NCBI GenBank assembly: GCA_040081265.1
Contig: JBEBGV010000055.1
Coordinates: forward strand, 1-31,652
DNA from: JBEBGV01 sp040081265
Lineage (GTDB): Bacteria; Acidobacteriota; Vicinamibacteria; Vicinamibacterales; UBA2999
Length of the DNA stretch: 31,652 nt
Reading direction: 5' to 3'
A model generated the notes under the pieces. It saw only the letters and a program-made list of their open reading frames with translations, did not search any database and was not told where the DNA came from. Positions 24,153 through 31,652 of the stretch are shown here, in pieces (the stretch's first letter is position 1; the number at the start of each line of letters is the position of its first letter). Position numbers and translations under genes: made by a program.

Positions 24153-25391
24153 TCACCATTGGTGCCATCCCGTCCCGGCACCGGAGCTGGTGCCTGGTTT
24201 CACGCCGCCCGCGACGCTTCCCTTTGGCTGCGGCACATATTTCGTGATCGACAGTTCCGCGGTGCTGATGCCGTTCTTTTTGGCGTACTGCTCAACCAGC
24301 TTCTCGGCGGCGAGATCCAGCGAAGACGAGCGCGCCGCCGTCGCACCGCCTCGCGCGAGCTTCGCCGCGATGCCGACGCCAGTGACGGTCAGGGCCACCT
24401 CCGCGATCGCTGCGACTGTCTTCACGACTTTAGCGATGCCGATCGCTGAGGCGGCGCCCTGCGCCGATTTGTCGGCGTAGTCCGCAACCATCATTGCGGC
24501 GTTACGAGCCGACACCGCGGCGACCGTCAGGTAGACCTGCGACGCCGAGACGCTGCCGGAGATGTTCAAGGTCAGCGCCGTCACCAACATCTTGTGCGAA
24601 TGGTCCCAGATTGAACGGCTTGGAAGATCGGCCCCGCCCAGCGCGTCGGCTATTTCGGCGACGCCCGGAAACGCATCCCGCTTCCGAGCAATGAGCCGGT
24701 TGTGTTCGGCGATGCCGTCTTCGATTTCGACTTCGAGCCGGATCATTTCCCGCCTCAGAGTCATCTGCACATGTCCGCTGGTAACGGCCCGGTAATACCC
24801 TGCGCCAATCATCGTGGTGGCCAGCAGTTCCTCGCGGTCGATCGTGCCGTCCCTGGTCGGAATGGCATCGCCATCGGATCCCAGTGAGAACCAGAGCTCG
24901 AAGGTCCTCGGATCCAGCACATGCCGTGACCGGTCCTGCGTGTCGCGGACGTAGGGTTGACTGATCCGCAGCCAGATTCCTTTCGACAGGAGCGTCGTCT
25001 TGACCTTGCCGAGATAGGCGATTTCGTCGGGGTTGTCCGTTCGTGGCAGAAGCGCATCCGCGGCCAGAAGCCTGTCAACATCGAGCCGGATACGACGGCT
25101 CTGCTCGGATACGGGAATCATCCTGGCGTACACGGCGTCGGCCTTTCGAACCAGGTCCGGGTCTCGGTTGACCTGATTTCCGATCTGGAAGGTCACCGAC
25201 TTCCGGTAGATCTCGTCGCCCTCCTGCTTCAAGACTGGATTCAAGACCGCTGCATCCAGTACGTCCTGAATCTGGTCAATCTGAGCGCGGGTGAGCAAGC
25301 CGGCCATCCCTGGGACGGTCTTGATGAGGTCACTCGCATCCAGCGCACCTAACGCCTTCGCCTTCTGCCGAACCTGCTGATCCTGCGACAC
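24153..25391 (-). CDS. Protein of unknown function with hydrophobic helical C-terminal region
   Basis: A 412-residue protein, GTG start, that I do not recognise. Residues 1-260 are charged and mainly helical, including an Asp-rich loop (GSDGDAIPTRDGTIDREELL at 171-190) that resembles an EF-hand-like calcium site. Residues 267-350 are Ala/Val-rich and hydrophobic (LVTALTLNISGSVSASQVYL, KTVAAIAEVALTVTGVGIAA), like a membrane-inserting or pore-forming hairpin. The tail is Gly/Ser-rich and ends in WHQW. A TATAAT box (25433-25428) and GAAGGGA before the GTG support the start. There is no signal peptide, so a contact- or specialised-secretion route would be needed for an exported role. Confidence 0.75.
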   Translation of the reverse strand: MSQDQQVRQKAKALGALDASDLIKTVPGMAGLLTRAQIDQIQDVLDAAVLNPVLKQEGDEIYRKSVTFQIGNQVNRDPDLVRKADAVYARMIPVSEQSRRIRLDVDRLLAADALLPRTDNPDEIAYLGKVKTTLLSKGIWLRISQPYVRDTQDRSRHVLDPRTFELWFSLGSDGDAIPTRDGTIDREELLATTMIGAGYYRAVTSGHVQMTLRREMIRLEVEIEDGIAEHNRLIARKRDAFPGVAEIADALGGADLPSRSIWDHSHKMLVTALTLNISGSVSASQVYLTVAAVSARNAAMMVADYADKSAQGAASAIGIAKVVKTVAAIAEVALTVTGVGIAAKLARGGATAARSSSLDLAAEKLVEQYAKKNGISTAELSITKYVPQPKGSVAGGVKPGTSSGAGTGWHQW

Positions 25392-25427
25392 GGCTGGTCC
25401 CTTCGGCTATGTGGTCACCGACGTCGG

Positions 25428-25433
25428 ATTATA
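25428..25433 (-). promoter_or_regulatory. -10 box (TATAAT) of the gene at 24153-25391
   Basis: A perfect TATAAT, 36 nt before the GTG start, with an expected transcript start near 25421 and a leader of about 30 nt. The -35 region is poor (GTCGAA at 17-bp spacing). Confidence 0.6.
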
Positions 25434-25477
25434 GGTGAGACGGCCCGCCCTTCGACCGCTTATGACGCGCCGGGTCT

Positions 25478-26224
25478 TCAGGGACGCAGGATCACTACCG
25501 TCATGTTGTCGCTGGCCTCGTAGCCAAGGGCCGCGCGGATGAGCCGTTGCGACGCCTCCTGAGGCTCGTCGAGCCCAACCGCAATCTCGTACATCACCTC
25601 GGGCGTAAGGACGTTGTGGAGTCCGTCAGACGACAGCAGCACGGCCTCGACCGGCGTCGTGACCTCGTATGTCGCCACCTCCAACTCGGCTCGCGCGCCG
25701 ATGACGTTGGTGAGCACGTTCCGCAGCGGATGCTGCGCCAGACTCTCCAGCGTCACGCCAGGTTCGCGCGACAGGACGGTGAACCAGGAATCGTCCTCGG
25801 TCAACTGGCGGATGCCGCCTTCGGCAATCAAGTAGACACGGCTGTCGCCGACGCTGGCCACGGTGAGCTTTCGCTCGCCGAACAGAGCGGCCACGAGCGT
25901 GGTACCCATCCCTACGTAGTCAGCACTCTCCTCCGACTTGCGGAATACGCGGCGATTGGCGAGGCGGAAACCGGTCGCCAGCCGGTTGGCCGCAAGCGAG
26001 AGCGACGGGCTGACGCCGAACGGCCAGGTGAAGTCGGTACCGTCATCGCTCCGGCGCAGGAAGTTGTGCAGCGCCTCGAGCGCCAGCGCCGATGCGACTT
26101 CCCCGGCCTGATGACCGCCCATGCCATCCGCCACCGCCGCAAAGCCGAGCGCTTCGTCCCAGACCATCGCGTCTTCGTTGCTCGAACGGACGTTTCCCTG
26201 ATGGGTGACTCCACTGATCCGCAT
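25478..26224 (-). CDS. PP2C-family Ser/Thr protein phosphatase
   Basis: PP2C (PPM) phosphatases remove phosphate from Ser/Thr with two metal ions and usually oppose PknB-type kinases. The 248-residue product is a bare catalytic domain with all motifs: RSSNEDA, VADGMGGH (metal-binding Asp and Gly), GTTLV, VGDSRVYL, LSSDGLHN and the final SDNMTVV. There is no membrane segment. ATG 26224 follows GAGGA at 7 nt. Its promoter box (TATAAT, 26256-26251) is in the 15-bp element shared with the kinase gene at 28770, which is the most likely functional partner in the window. Confidence 0.95.
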   Translation of the reverse strand: MRISGVTHQGNVRSSNEDAMVWDEALGFAAVADGMGGHQAGEVASALALEALHNFLRRSDDGTDFTWPFGVSPSLSLAANRLATGFRLANRRVFRKSEESADYVGMGTTLVAALFGERKLTVASVGDSRVYLIAEGGIRQLTEDDSWFTVLSREPGVTLESLAQHPLRNVLTNVIGARAELEVATYEVTTPVEAVLLSSDGLHNVLTPEVMYEIAVGLDEPQEASQRLIRAALGYEASDNMTVVILRP

Positions 26225-26245
26225 TACCGGTCCTCGATCATGGCC

Positions 26246-26274
26246 GGCGTATTATAAGCGGTGGTCGGCCGACC
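26246..26274. promoter_or_regulatory. Bidirectional promoter core with palindrome, copy 1
   Basis: GGCGTATTATAAGCG (26246-26260) is identical to 28751-28765. TATTATA gives a perfect TATAAT on minus (for the PP2C gene) and TATTAT on plus (for the thioredoxin-like gene). It is followed by the perfect 12-bp palindrome GGTCGGCCGACC at 26263-26274, an operator candidate. Confidence 0.6.
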
Positions 26275-26312
26275 GCCGGACTCGACCGCGGACGTCACAC
26301 GTTCCGCGCCAC

Positions 26313-26897
26313 ATGGACATGACCCTGATCACCCTCGTCCTGCTGATCTCCGGCCTGGGCAATGCGCCTGACCCAACCCCGGCCGCGCTCTTCGAGCGTG
26401 GAACGACCTACACGGCCTTCGTCGCCGGCGCCACCGCGCAGCGCGCGCTGTGGACGACACTGACCGCCTCGGCGAACGTGCCCGAGCCGCTCGTCTCGCG
26501 GCTCCGTCGTGTCGGGCAAGGTCTCCGCGTGGTCGTCGTCGCTGAAGACTGGTGCCTCGATTCGGTCAATACGCTGCCGTTCGTGGCACGCCTGGCCGCC
26601 AAGGCGGGCGTCGAGTTGCGCATCGTCAACCGGCAGAGTGGGCGCTCGCTCCTCGACGCCCACCCGACGCGCGACGGCCGCGTCGCGACACCGCTGATCC
26701 TCCTGCTCAGAGAAACCGGTGACGAGGCGTGGATTGAGCGCCCCGCGCCCTTGCAGCAGCTCTTTCTCGCCATAGCCTCTTCACCCGCCGCAGCCCGCGT
26801 CGTCTCCAGTCGCCAGCGCTGGTACGACAACGACCGGGGACGCACAGCCCTCGAAGAAATCGTCACGCTAGCCGAACAGCAGCATGCCCGTCCGTAA
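26313..26897 (+). CDS. Thioredoxin-fold protein with a single active-site cysteine
   Basis: A 194-residue protein with an N-terminal hydrophobic segment (possible signal) and a thioredoxin-like fold. The active-site loop is VAEDWCLDSVNTLP, with Cys81 followed by Asp-Ser instead of the second Cys of CXXC, as in the WCxDS subfamily of COG0526-like proteins. A cis-proline position is present (VATPLILLL). Without a second Cys it is unlikely to be a standard disulfide oxidoreductase; a bacillithiol- or monothiol-type or binding role is possible. ATG 26313 is chosen as the first likely start; ATG 26319 is close. Its end overlaps the next gene by 14 bp. Confidence 0.8.
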   Translation: MDMTLITLVLLISGLGNAPDPTPAALFERGTTYTAFVAGATAQRALWTTLTASANVPEPLVSRLRRVGQGLRVVVVAEDWCLDSVNTLPFVARLAAKAGVELRIVNRQSGRSLLDAHPTRDGRVATPLILLLRETGDEAWIERPAPLQQLFLAIASSPAAARVVSSRQRWYDNDRGRTALEEIVTLAEQQHARP

Positions 26898-27372
26898 AGC
26901 TGGCGTGCTGGCTATCGTTGCCGCCATCGCCGTCGCCGTTAGTACGCTCGGATGCGGCTCAGCACCAGCTGCCCAGACCTCGCCGACGCACACGCCGAGT
27001 CCGCAGACGGTCACCGGGCCGTTCGTTGAGCTTGCCGGCACCTGGACGGGGACGATCGAGTCATCCAACTTTCCGGCACGCACCATCACCGTTACGCTGA
27101 TCCAGTCGCTCAACTGCGTAGACGGTGTGTGGCGCAGCAACGACGGCGAATGGACGGGCGCAATCAGCGGCTTGGCAACGATGGATGCGTACACGGGGCA
27201 GGTGTCGTTCGAGCGCAGCGAGGACCGCGGGCGCTGCGGCGGCATTGCGAACGTGGCGGGGCCGTCGGATCCGTCCACGCTCCGCTGGTCAGGGGCTGGA
27301 TTTGCCGTCAGAGGCACGTGCGCCGGCGACCTGCCCCAGTCGATTGTCCTGTCGCTGGTGCGACAGCGCTAG
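26884..27372 (+). CDS. Small lipoprotein, unknown function
   Basis: A 162-residue protein with signal-like MPVRKAGVLAIVAAIAVAVS and a lipobox-like TLGC at Cys24 (weak, because Leu precedes Gly). A Pro/Thr/Ser linker follows, then a beta-rich domain beginning VELAGTWTGTIESSNFPART. The GTWTGT and four-cysteine pattern resembles small extracytoplasmic lipocalin-like or calycin-type folds, but no family is certain. It overlaps the thioredoxin-like gene by 14 bp, so the two are probably coupled. Confidence 0.7.
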   Translation: MPVRKAGVLAIVAAIAVAVSTLGCGSAPAAQTSPTHTPSPQTVTGPFVELAGTWTGTIESSNFPARTITVTLIQSLNCVDGVWRSNDGEWTGAISGLATMDAYTGQVSFERSEDRGRCGGIANVAGPSDPSTLRWSGAGFAVRGTCAGDLPQSIVLSLVRQR

Positions 27373-27425
27373 AGAGGCGCGAACCTTACAAGGATCTCGC
27401 CACAGATCTGAAACCCGTGCTCGCG

Positions 27426-28688
27426 TCAGCGATGCTGGTGCGCGCTGCCATGTGATGCCATGGTGCTCTCGAGCATGCGATGGTCAGTGCTTGCCCGAGC
27501 GATGCGAAAGAACACGTGGAAGGCTGACGGTCGCCGACCGTGGGTGACACGCAGCAGCGGCGGCGGGAAGTACGTCGTCACATCCCCACCCACGCCGACG
27601 GCAACGCCACGCATCGTCCAGAGGTCACGAACGCCGCCAGCGGTCAGCGCACCGACCGGATCGACAAGCTCCCCCGGGTGCGGCACGTGCACCGTCTGCG
27701 GGAAGAGCAGGGTCTCGGTTTCGGCGCCCACACGCTCGCCTCGCAGGTAGACAGCCGACGCACCGCGTCTGGCGGCTGCCTCGATCAGCAGCGCCGTGCT
27801 CGTACTGTGGGTCCGCTGGTTCCAGCCAACCGCGGCGGTCAGCGCGAGGTAACCGTCGGTCCGTCTCCGCAGCCAGGACGCCGACATGCTGGTGCGGCGC
27901 TGATCACCCGCTTCCAGTTCCTCGACCTCATTCAGAAATCCGCGAGAGGCCTGCATGGTCCACTCCGGCCCCAGGCTGAGCCAGACCCGCGCCGACCACG
28001 AGTCCCACGCGCCCACGCCGATGCCATAGCGGTGCTCGTCAGGCTCGCGGCCGTGAAACACGGCGGCCTCCAACGCCACGCGGCCGCGTTGAGCCCGCCC
28101 CGCCGCGACGCTGCTGGCAACGTGGGTCGAGTCGAAGATGTGATGCGAGAGCGGTGCCACGGGATTGTCCACCGCTGACCCGCGGTGCATGAACGCCGGA
28201 GGCCCCAGCGTGGCCTCGCCCACCGGTGCTCCAACCAGCGTCACTGACCAGCCGCGAGCCGGCCGCGTCCACGCCACGGCGATCTGCGAAATGACGTCGT
28301 GTGGATGCTGCCGATCGACGATCGGCAAGCCCCGATAAGCCTCCCCGGCCTGGAAAATCGATGCGTAGCCGCGCCCGCCTGCGGTGACGGGCTCGAGGGT
28401 GACCATCCCGGCCACCGTGACAACACCAGCCCCCATCGGCCGGCTGCCCATGCCCATAAGCCAGTTCTGCGACCGCCAGTCGGTGCCCCCTCGCCGCCCT
28501 CCCTGATGATTGAAGGTGCCGAACAGCACGCCGTCGGCCTGCCAGGTCCATCCTACTGTCGTCGCTGACGAGGGATCGTGCGCCTGGACATGCGCCGTGG
28601 GGGCCGGCTCACTGGACTGGGCAATGGCACAGGGGGCCGCCAGGAAAATCGACGCCGCGAAACAGGGGAAAACGCTCGCCGAGCGCAT
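27426..28688 (-). CDS. Exported outer-membrane-type protein, unknown function
   Basis: A 420-residue protein with a Sec signal (RSASVFPCFAASIFLAAPCA). The mature part has repeated Gly/Trp/aromatic strands such as WTWQADGVLFGTFNHQGG and GTDWRSQNWLMGMGSRPMG, and contains VDRQHPHDVISQ, which I recall from a family of unannotated barrel-like proteins sometimes near metal-resistance genes. The His-rich end (ASHGSAHQHR) could bind metal. The frame also has GTG 28691 directly before ATG 28688. A TATAAT box (28761-28756) drives it from the promoter core shared with the kinase gene. No strong Shine-Dalgarno is seen. Confidence 0.75.
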   Translation of the reverse strand: MRSASVFPCFAASIFLAAPCAIAQSSEPAPTAHVQAHDPSSATTVGWTWQADGVLFGTFNHQGGRRGGTDWRSQNWLMGMGSRPMGAGVVTVAGMVTLEPVTAGGRGYASIFQAGEAYRGLPIVDRQHPHDVISQIAVAWTRPARGWSVTLVGAPVGEATLGPPAFMHRGSAVDNPVAPLSHHIFDSTHVASSVAAGRAQRGRVALEAAVFHGREPDEHRYGIGVGAWDSWSARVWLSLGPEWTMQASRGFLNEVEELEAGDQRRTSMSASWLRRRTDGYLALTAAVGWNQRTHSTSTALLIEAAARRGASAVYLRGERVGAETETLLFPQTVHVPHPGELVDPVGALTAGGVRDLWTMRGVAVGVGGDVTTYFPPPLLRVTHGRRPSAFHVFFRIARASTDHRMLESTMASHGSAHQHR

Positions 28689-28731
28689 CACACACGCTGA
28701 CGCATCGGTTGTTGTCCGCTCATTTGCACGA

Positions 28732-28765
28732 CCGACCCGACACGTCGGTCGGCGTATTATAAGCG
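28732..28765. promoter_or_regulatory. Bidirectional promoter core with inverted CCGACC/GGTCGG, copy 2
   Basis: GGCGTATTATAAGCG at 28751-28765 repeats the element at 26246-26260. TATAAT on minus (28761-28756) serves the outer-membrane-type gene, and TATTAT on plus (28755-28760) sits 9 nt before the kinase TTG. CCGACC (28732-28737) and GGTCGG (28747-28752) are inverted and contain the half-sites of the palindrome at copy 1. Confidence 0.6.
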
Positions 28766-28769
28766 TCGG

Positions 28770-31652
28770 TTGGCCGATACCTCCGATCCCTCACGCAAGC
28801 GGCCCCACACCGATTGGTCGGACGCACCGACTGCGGACCGGGATGAAATCCCCACGGGGCCGATGCCGCGAACCGAACGGCTGGATCTCGAGCGGCTCGG
28901 CCGCTACGAGATTCGCAGTCGCCTCGGCAGTGGCGGCATGGCCGTCGTCTACCTGGCGCACGACCCCTTTCTCGACGGTCCGGTGGCCGTCAAGATCCTG
29001 CGTGACGACGATCCGGATTTGCGGGCGCGGTTCACTCGCGAAGCGCGCGCCATCGCCCGTCTCCGCGGACACCCGAACATCGTCACGGTCTACGACGTCG
29101 GCGAAGACGACGGCCGGCCATTCATGGCAATGGAATATCTGGGCGACGAGACGCTCGCTAAGGTGCTGCGTCAGTCCCCTTCCTGGCCTCTGCCGCGGCG
29201 GCTCGAGCTGATCGCCGGCCTCTGCGCCGGACTCGCACGCGCCCATTCCGAGGGCATCGTCCATCGCGACATCAAGCCGGACAACCTGATGGTGAACGGC
29301 GGCATGCTGAAGATTCTCGACTTCGGCATCGCCCGCCTGGCCAACTCCGGCATGACCCAGGACGGGATGCTCATGGGGAGCATGCCGTACATGTCGCCGG
29401 AACAGATTTCCGGTGGCACGATCGACGCGCGCAGCGACATCTTCGCCGTTGGCGCGGTGCTCTACGAAGCGGTGGCCCTGAAGCGCGCGTTCACCGGCGG
29501 CATCGAGGTGCTGCACAAGATACTCGAGGTGGGCGCGCCTCCGATCCGCGGCGTCGTTCCCGACATCAGCCCCGAACTGGAGCACATCGTCGATCGGGCG
29601 CTCAACCGCGACCCGCAGCAGCGGTTCCAGACGGCACTGGAGATGCAACGCGCGCTCACGATCGTCGTCGATTCGCTCGATGGCGCCGATCGGACGATCA
29701 TCCTCAAGCGTGGAGCGCAGCCGGGTGACGCCCGTGTGTCGACAGAGCGACGGGCGCAGCTGCGCCGTCAGCAGGTCACCGAGCACCTGACCGCCGGCAG
29801 ACACGCGCTGGAGACCGGCGACTACGACGCTGCGCTCCAGCATGGCGAGCTGGCGGCAACCGTCGATCCCGACAGCGGACCGGCGATCGAACTGATCGAC
29901 GCCGCGCGCAACGCCATCGAGGCGGCGCGGATCAGCGCCCTCCTGATCGAGGGCGACCGTCTACTGGTCGAGTCGCGACTGGACGAGGCGCAGGTAGCCG
30001 CCCGCGATGCGCTCAAGGCCAGCACCCAGCATCCCGACATCGCGCTCAAGGTCCGCGCCGAACATCTGGCCGCGTCGATCGCGCAGGCCCAGAAAAGGCA
30101 GGCAGAAGTCCAGCGGCTGTGGCAGCGAGCCCTCGACGCGCTGGCACGCAGAGAACACGAGCAAGCCTGGCAGGCGGCCATGCTCGTGCTGGAGCTGGAT
30201 CCTTCCCGAGACGACGCGCGCGATCTCGGCAGCCGTGCATACGCCAGGCTCGAGGAGGAACGGGAGCAGGCACGCATACGTGAAGCCGCGCTCGATGAGA
30301 TCAAGGCCGCCACGGGACTGACCGACGCCGGCCGCTTCGACGACGCCCTGCATGCGCTGCAGCACATCTCGCCGCCGTCAGACACGGTCCGACGCGCAGT
30401 TGCTGATGCGCTGGCGGAAATAGAGCGACGGCGACGGCAGGTCGCCGACGGCGCCACGCTCGACGCAGCCGCCCGGGCACTCAACTCGGGCGACTTCGAG
30501 GGCGGCTTGGCGCTGTTGAACACACTGCACCAACCCGATGCCGCGCCGGCGATGGAGCTGCGGAGCGCGCTTGAGTCGGCGCAAACCCGGGCGCGCGAAC
30601 GGCGCGCCCGCATCGACGCCATCTGGCGCGAGGCGCAAGCCGCATTCACCGGTGGCGACCACGCCAGGGCCCGGGTCGCCGCGCAGAGTGTGCTCAACCT
30701 CGAGCCTGACCGCGCCGACGCTCGAGCGCTGTTCGAGAACGCCGAACGGCTGCTGAACGAGGCCGCCGCCCGCGTTGAAGCCGAACAGCGAGCGCGGGCG
30801 CTCATCGGTGACGCGATGGCACTGGTCACGCGCGGAGATCTCGATCAGGCGAGCGTGCTGCTCGAGACGATCGTGGCGCCATCGCCACTCCTGCGTCGAG
30901 CGGTCGCCGACGTCCGTCATGAGGTGGCCGAACGACGCCAGCGGGACGCCGATACTGCGACGCTGGCCGCGGCGACGGCAGCGCTCGAGCGAGGCGACGT
31001 GAACGAGGCGCGGGCGGCGCTGGGCCGACTGCACGCGGCGGACACCGCAGAGGCGCGTCGCGTGCTGCAGGACATCGACGCGTTCGAACGGCGTGTCGCG
31101 GAAGAGGCTCGGCTGGCTGCCGAGCGTCGCGCGCTCGACGAAATCGAGGCGGCCAAGACGCTGGCCGAACGAGGCGACTACGACAGTGCCGATGCCAACC
31201 TGGCGACGGTCATCCTGAGCTCCGACGCGGTTCGCCGGGCCGTCGGGGCGCTGCAGGCGGATATCGTCGGGCGACGGAGGCAGGAGGCCGACGACCTCGC
31301 GCGACAGACGCGCGAACGCGAGGCGGCAGAGGCGCGTGAGCGCGCGGCGGCTGAAGCCCGCGAGCGGGAGGCCGCCGAGGCCAGTGAGCGCGAGGCCAGA
31401 GCAGCGCGTGAACGGGAAGCGGCTGAGGCACGTGAGCGCCAGGCGGCCGAAGCCCGGCAACGTGAAGCCGATGCGGCGCGTGAACGCGAACTGGTTGCGG
31501 CCCGCGAGCGTGAACGTGAGGCGGCCGGCCTCAAGCGAGAAAGAGAAGCGGCCGAGGCGCGGGAGCGCGAGGCAGCAGCCGCCGCAGCTCGGACGCGCGA
31601 GCAGGAAGCGGCGGCAGCGCGGGAGCGCGAACGGGAAGCGATCGACGCGCGC
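28770..31652 (+). CDS. PknB-type Ser/Thr protein kinase with TPR-like repeats (3' end outside window)
   Basis: A frame of 961 codons that stays open to the window end. The kinase domain (about residues 46-305) has glycine loop LGSGGMAVVY, catalytic Lys75 (VAVK), Glu91, HRD 165-167 followed by IKPDN, DFG 184-186 and MSPEQ, so it should be active. After it come about nine TPR-like repeats of 45-70 residues with the pattern ALxxGDYDxA and LxLDP. From about residue 835 an almost unbroken Ala/Arg/Glu helix begins. No membrane segment is seen. TTG 28770 is chosen because it lies 9 nt after a TATTAT box and gives MADTSDPSRK; ATG 28863 is the alternative. Confidence 0.9.
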   Translation, partial: MADTSDPSRKRPHTDWSDAPTADRDEIPTGPMPRTERLDLERLGRYEIRSRLGSGGMAVVYLAHDPFLDGPVAVKILRDDDPDLRARFTREARAIARLRGHPNIVTVYDVGEDDGRPFMAMEYLGDETLAKVLRQSPSWPLPRRLELIAGLCAGLARAHSEGIVHRDIKPDNLMVNGGMLKILDFGIARLANSGMTQDGMLMGSMPYMSPEQISGGTIDARSDIFAVGAVLYEAVALKRAFTGGIEVLHKILEVGAPPIRGVVPDISPELEHIVDRALNRDPQQRFQTALEMQRALTIVVDSLDGADRTIILKRGAQPGDARVSTERRAQLRRQQVTEHLTAGRHALETGDYDAALQHGELAATVDPDSGPAIELIDAARNAIEAARISALLIEGDRLLVESRLDEAQVAARDALKASTQHPDIALKVRAEHLAASIAQAQKRQAEVQRLWQRALDALARREHEQAWQAAMLVLELDPSRDDARDLGSRAYARLEEEREQARIREAALDEIKAATGLTDAGRFDDALHALQHISPPSDTVRRAVADALAEIERRRRQVADGATLDAAARALNSGDFEGGLALLNTLHQPDAAPAMELRSALESAQTRARERRARIDAIWREAQAAFTGGDHARARVAAQSVLNLEPDRADARALFENAERLLNEAAARVEAEQRARALIGDAMALVTRGDLDQASVLLETIVAPSPLLRRAVADVRHEVAERRQRDADTATLAAATAALERGDVNEARAALGRLHAADTAEARRVLQDIDAFERRVAEEARLAAERRALDEIEAAKTLAERGDYDSADANLATVILSSDAVRRAVGALQADIVGRRRQEADDLARQTREREAAEARERAAAEAREREAAEASEREARAAREREAAEARERQAAEARQREADAARERELVAAREREREAAGLKREREAAEAREREAAAAAARTREQEAAAAREREREAIDAR

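Noticed and set aside
28791..31460. Large minus-strand frames (28791-29843, 29822-30829, 30378-31460)
   Set aside because: They run antisense to the kinase and its repeat region. The Ser/Arg-rich strings are frame artefacts of GC-rich Ala/Arg/Glu codons.
31275..31652. Repeated GCGxGAGCGC-like DNA at the right edge as a tandem repeat or CRISPR
   Set aside because: The repetition comes from codons of an Ala/Arg/Glu helix and the units differ in length and spacing. No spacer-repeat pattern is present.

Overview
The window is about 31.7 kb of GC-rich, densely coded bacterial chromosome from a Gram-negative, respiring organism. The gene set is typical of deep-branching soil or sediment lineages. 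It includes an alternative complex III (ACIII)-type quinol oxidase cluster, a DUF4159 protein, a squalene-cyclase-like protein with a haem c motif, and a Ser/Thr kinase and PP2C phosphatase near each other. I lean towards Acidobacteriota, possibly Vicinamibacteria, but this is an inference from gene content and no phylogeny was run.

Layout. (1) 1-3206, minus: the str operon in the order rpsL, rpsG, fusA, tuf (tuf cut by the window edge), behind a leader of about 420 nt with two hairpins. (2) 3653-6338, plus: an ApbE-type flavin transferase lipoprotein, a small ankyrin protein and the GTPase YchF. (3) 6348-8388, minus: a flavin/iron-sulfur module made of an FMN-binding periplasmic protein, a NosR/NapH-like polyferredoxin membrane protein and a small exported protein. 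It has its own palindromic promoter. (4) 8506-14405, minus: an ACIII-like operon (cytochrome c, ActA, ActB1, ActB2, ActC, ActD) with ActB split in two. (5) 14679-16950, plus: two envelope proteins behind a recognisable sigma70-type promoter. (6) 16930-18739, minus: an ABC ATPase followed by a haem-c/squalene-cyclase-repeat protein. (7) 18795-21383: a DUF4159 protein, a coiled-coil protein and a four-domain S1 RNA-binding protein. (8) 21442-25391: an accessory-looking stretch with a GT-C-like membrane protein, a decayed copy of the S1 gene's 3' end, and two unrecognised proteins facing each other. (9) 25478-31652: PP2C phosphatase, a single-cysteine thioredoxin-fold protein, a lipoprotein, an outer-membrane-type protein, and a large Ser/Thr kinase that stays open to the window end.

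How the genes fit together. ApbE would attach FMN to the periplasmic FMN-binding protein, which would exchange electrons with the polyferredoxin membrane protein. These lie directly downstream of the quinol-oxidising ACIII-like operon, so the left half reads as one envelope redox neighbourhood. The kinase and phosphatase at the right end share a 15-bp promoter core (GGCGTATTATAAGCG) at two divergent gene pairs, which suggests coordinated expression. Several plus-strand genes have a TATAAT-like box only 6-12 nt before the start codon, implying leaderless or near-leaderless mRNAs, including a TTG-started kinase.
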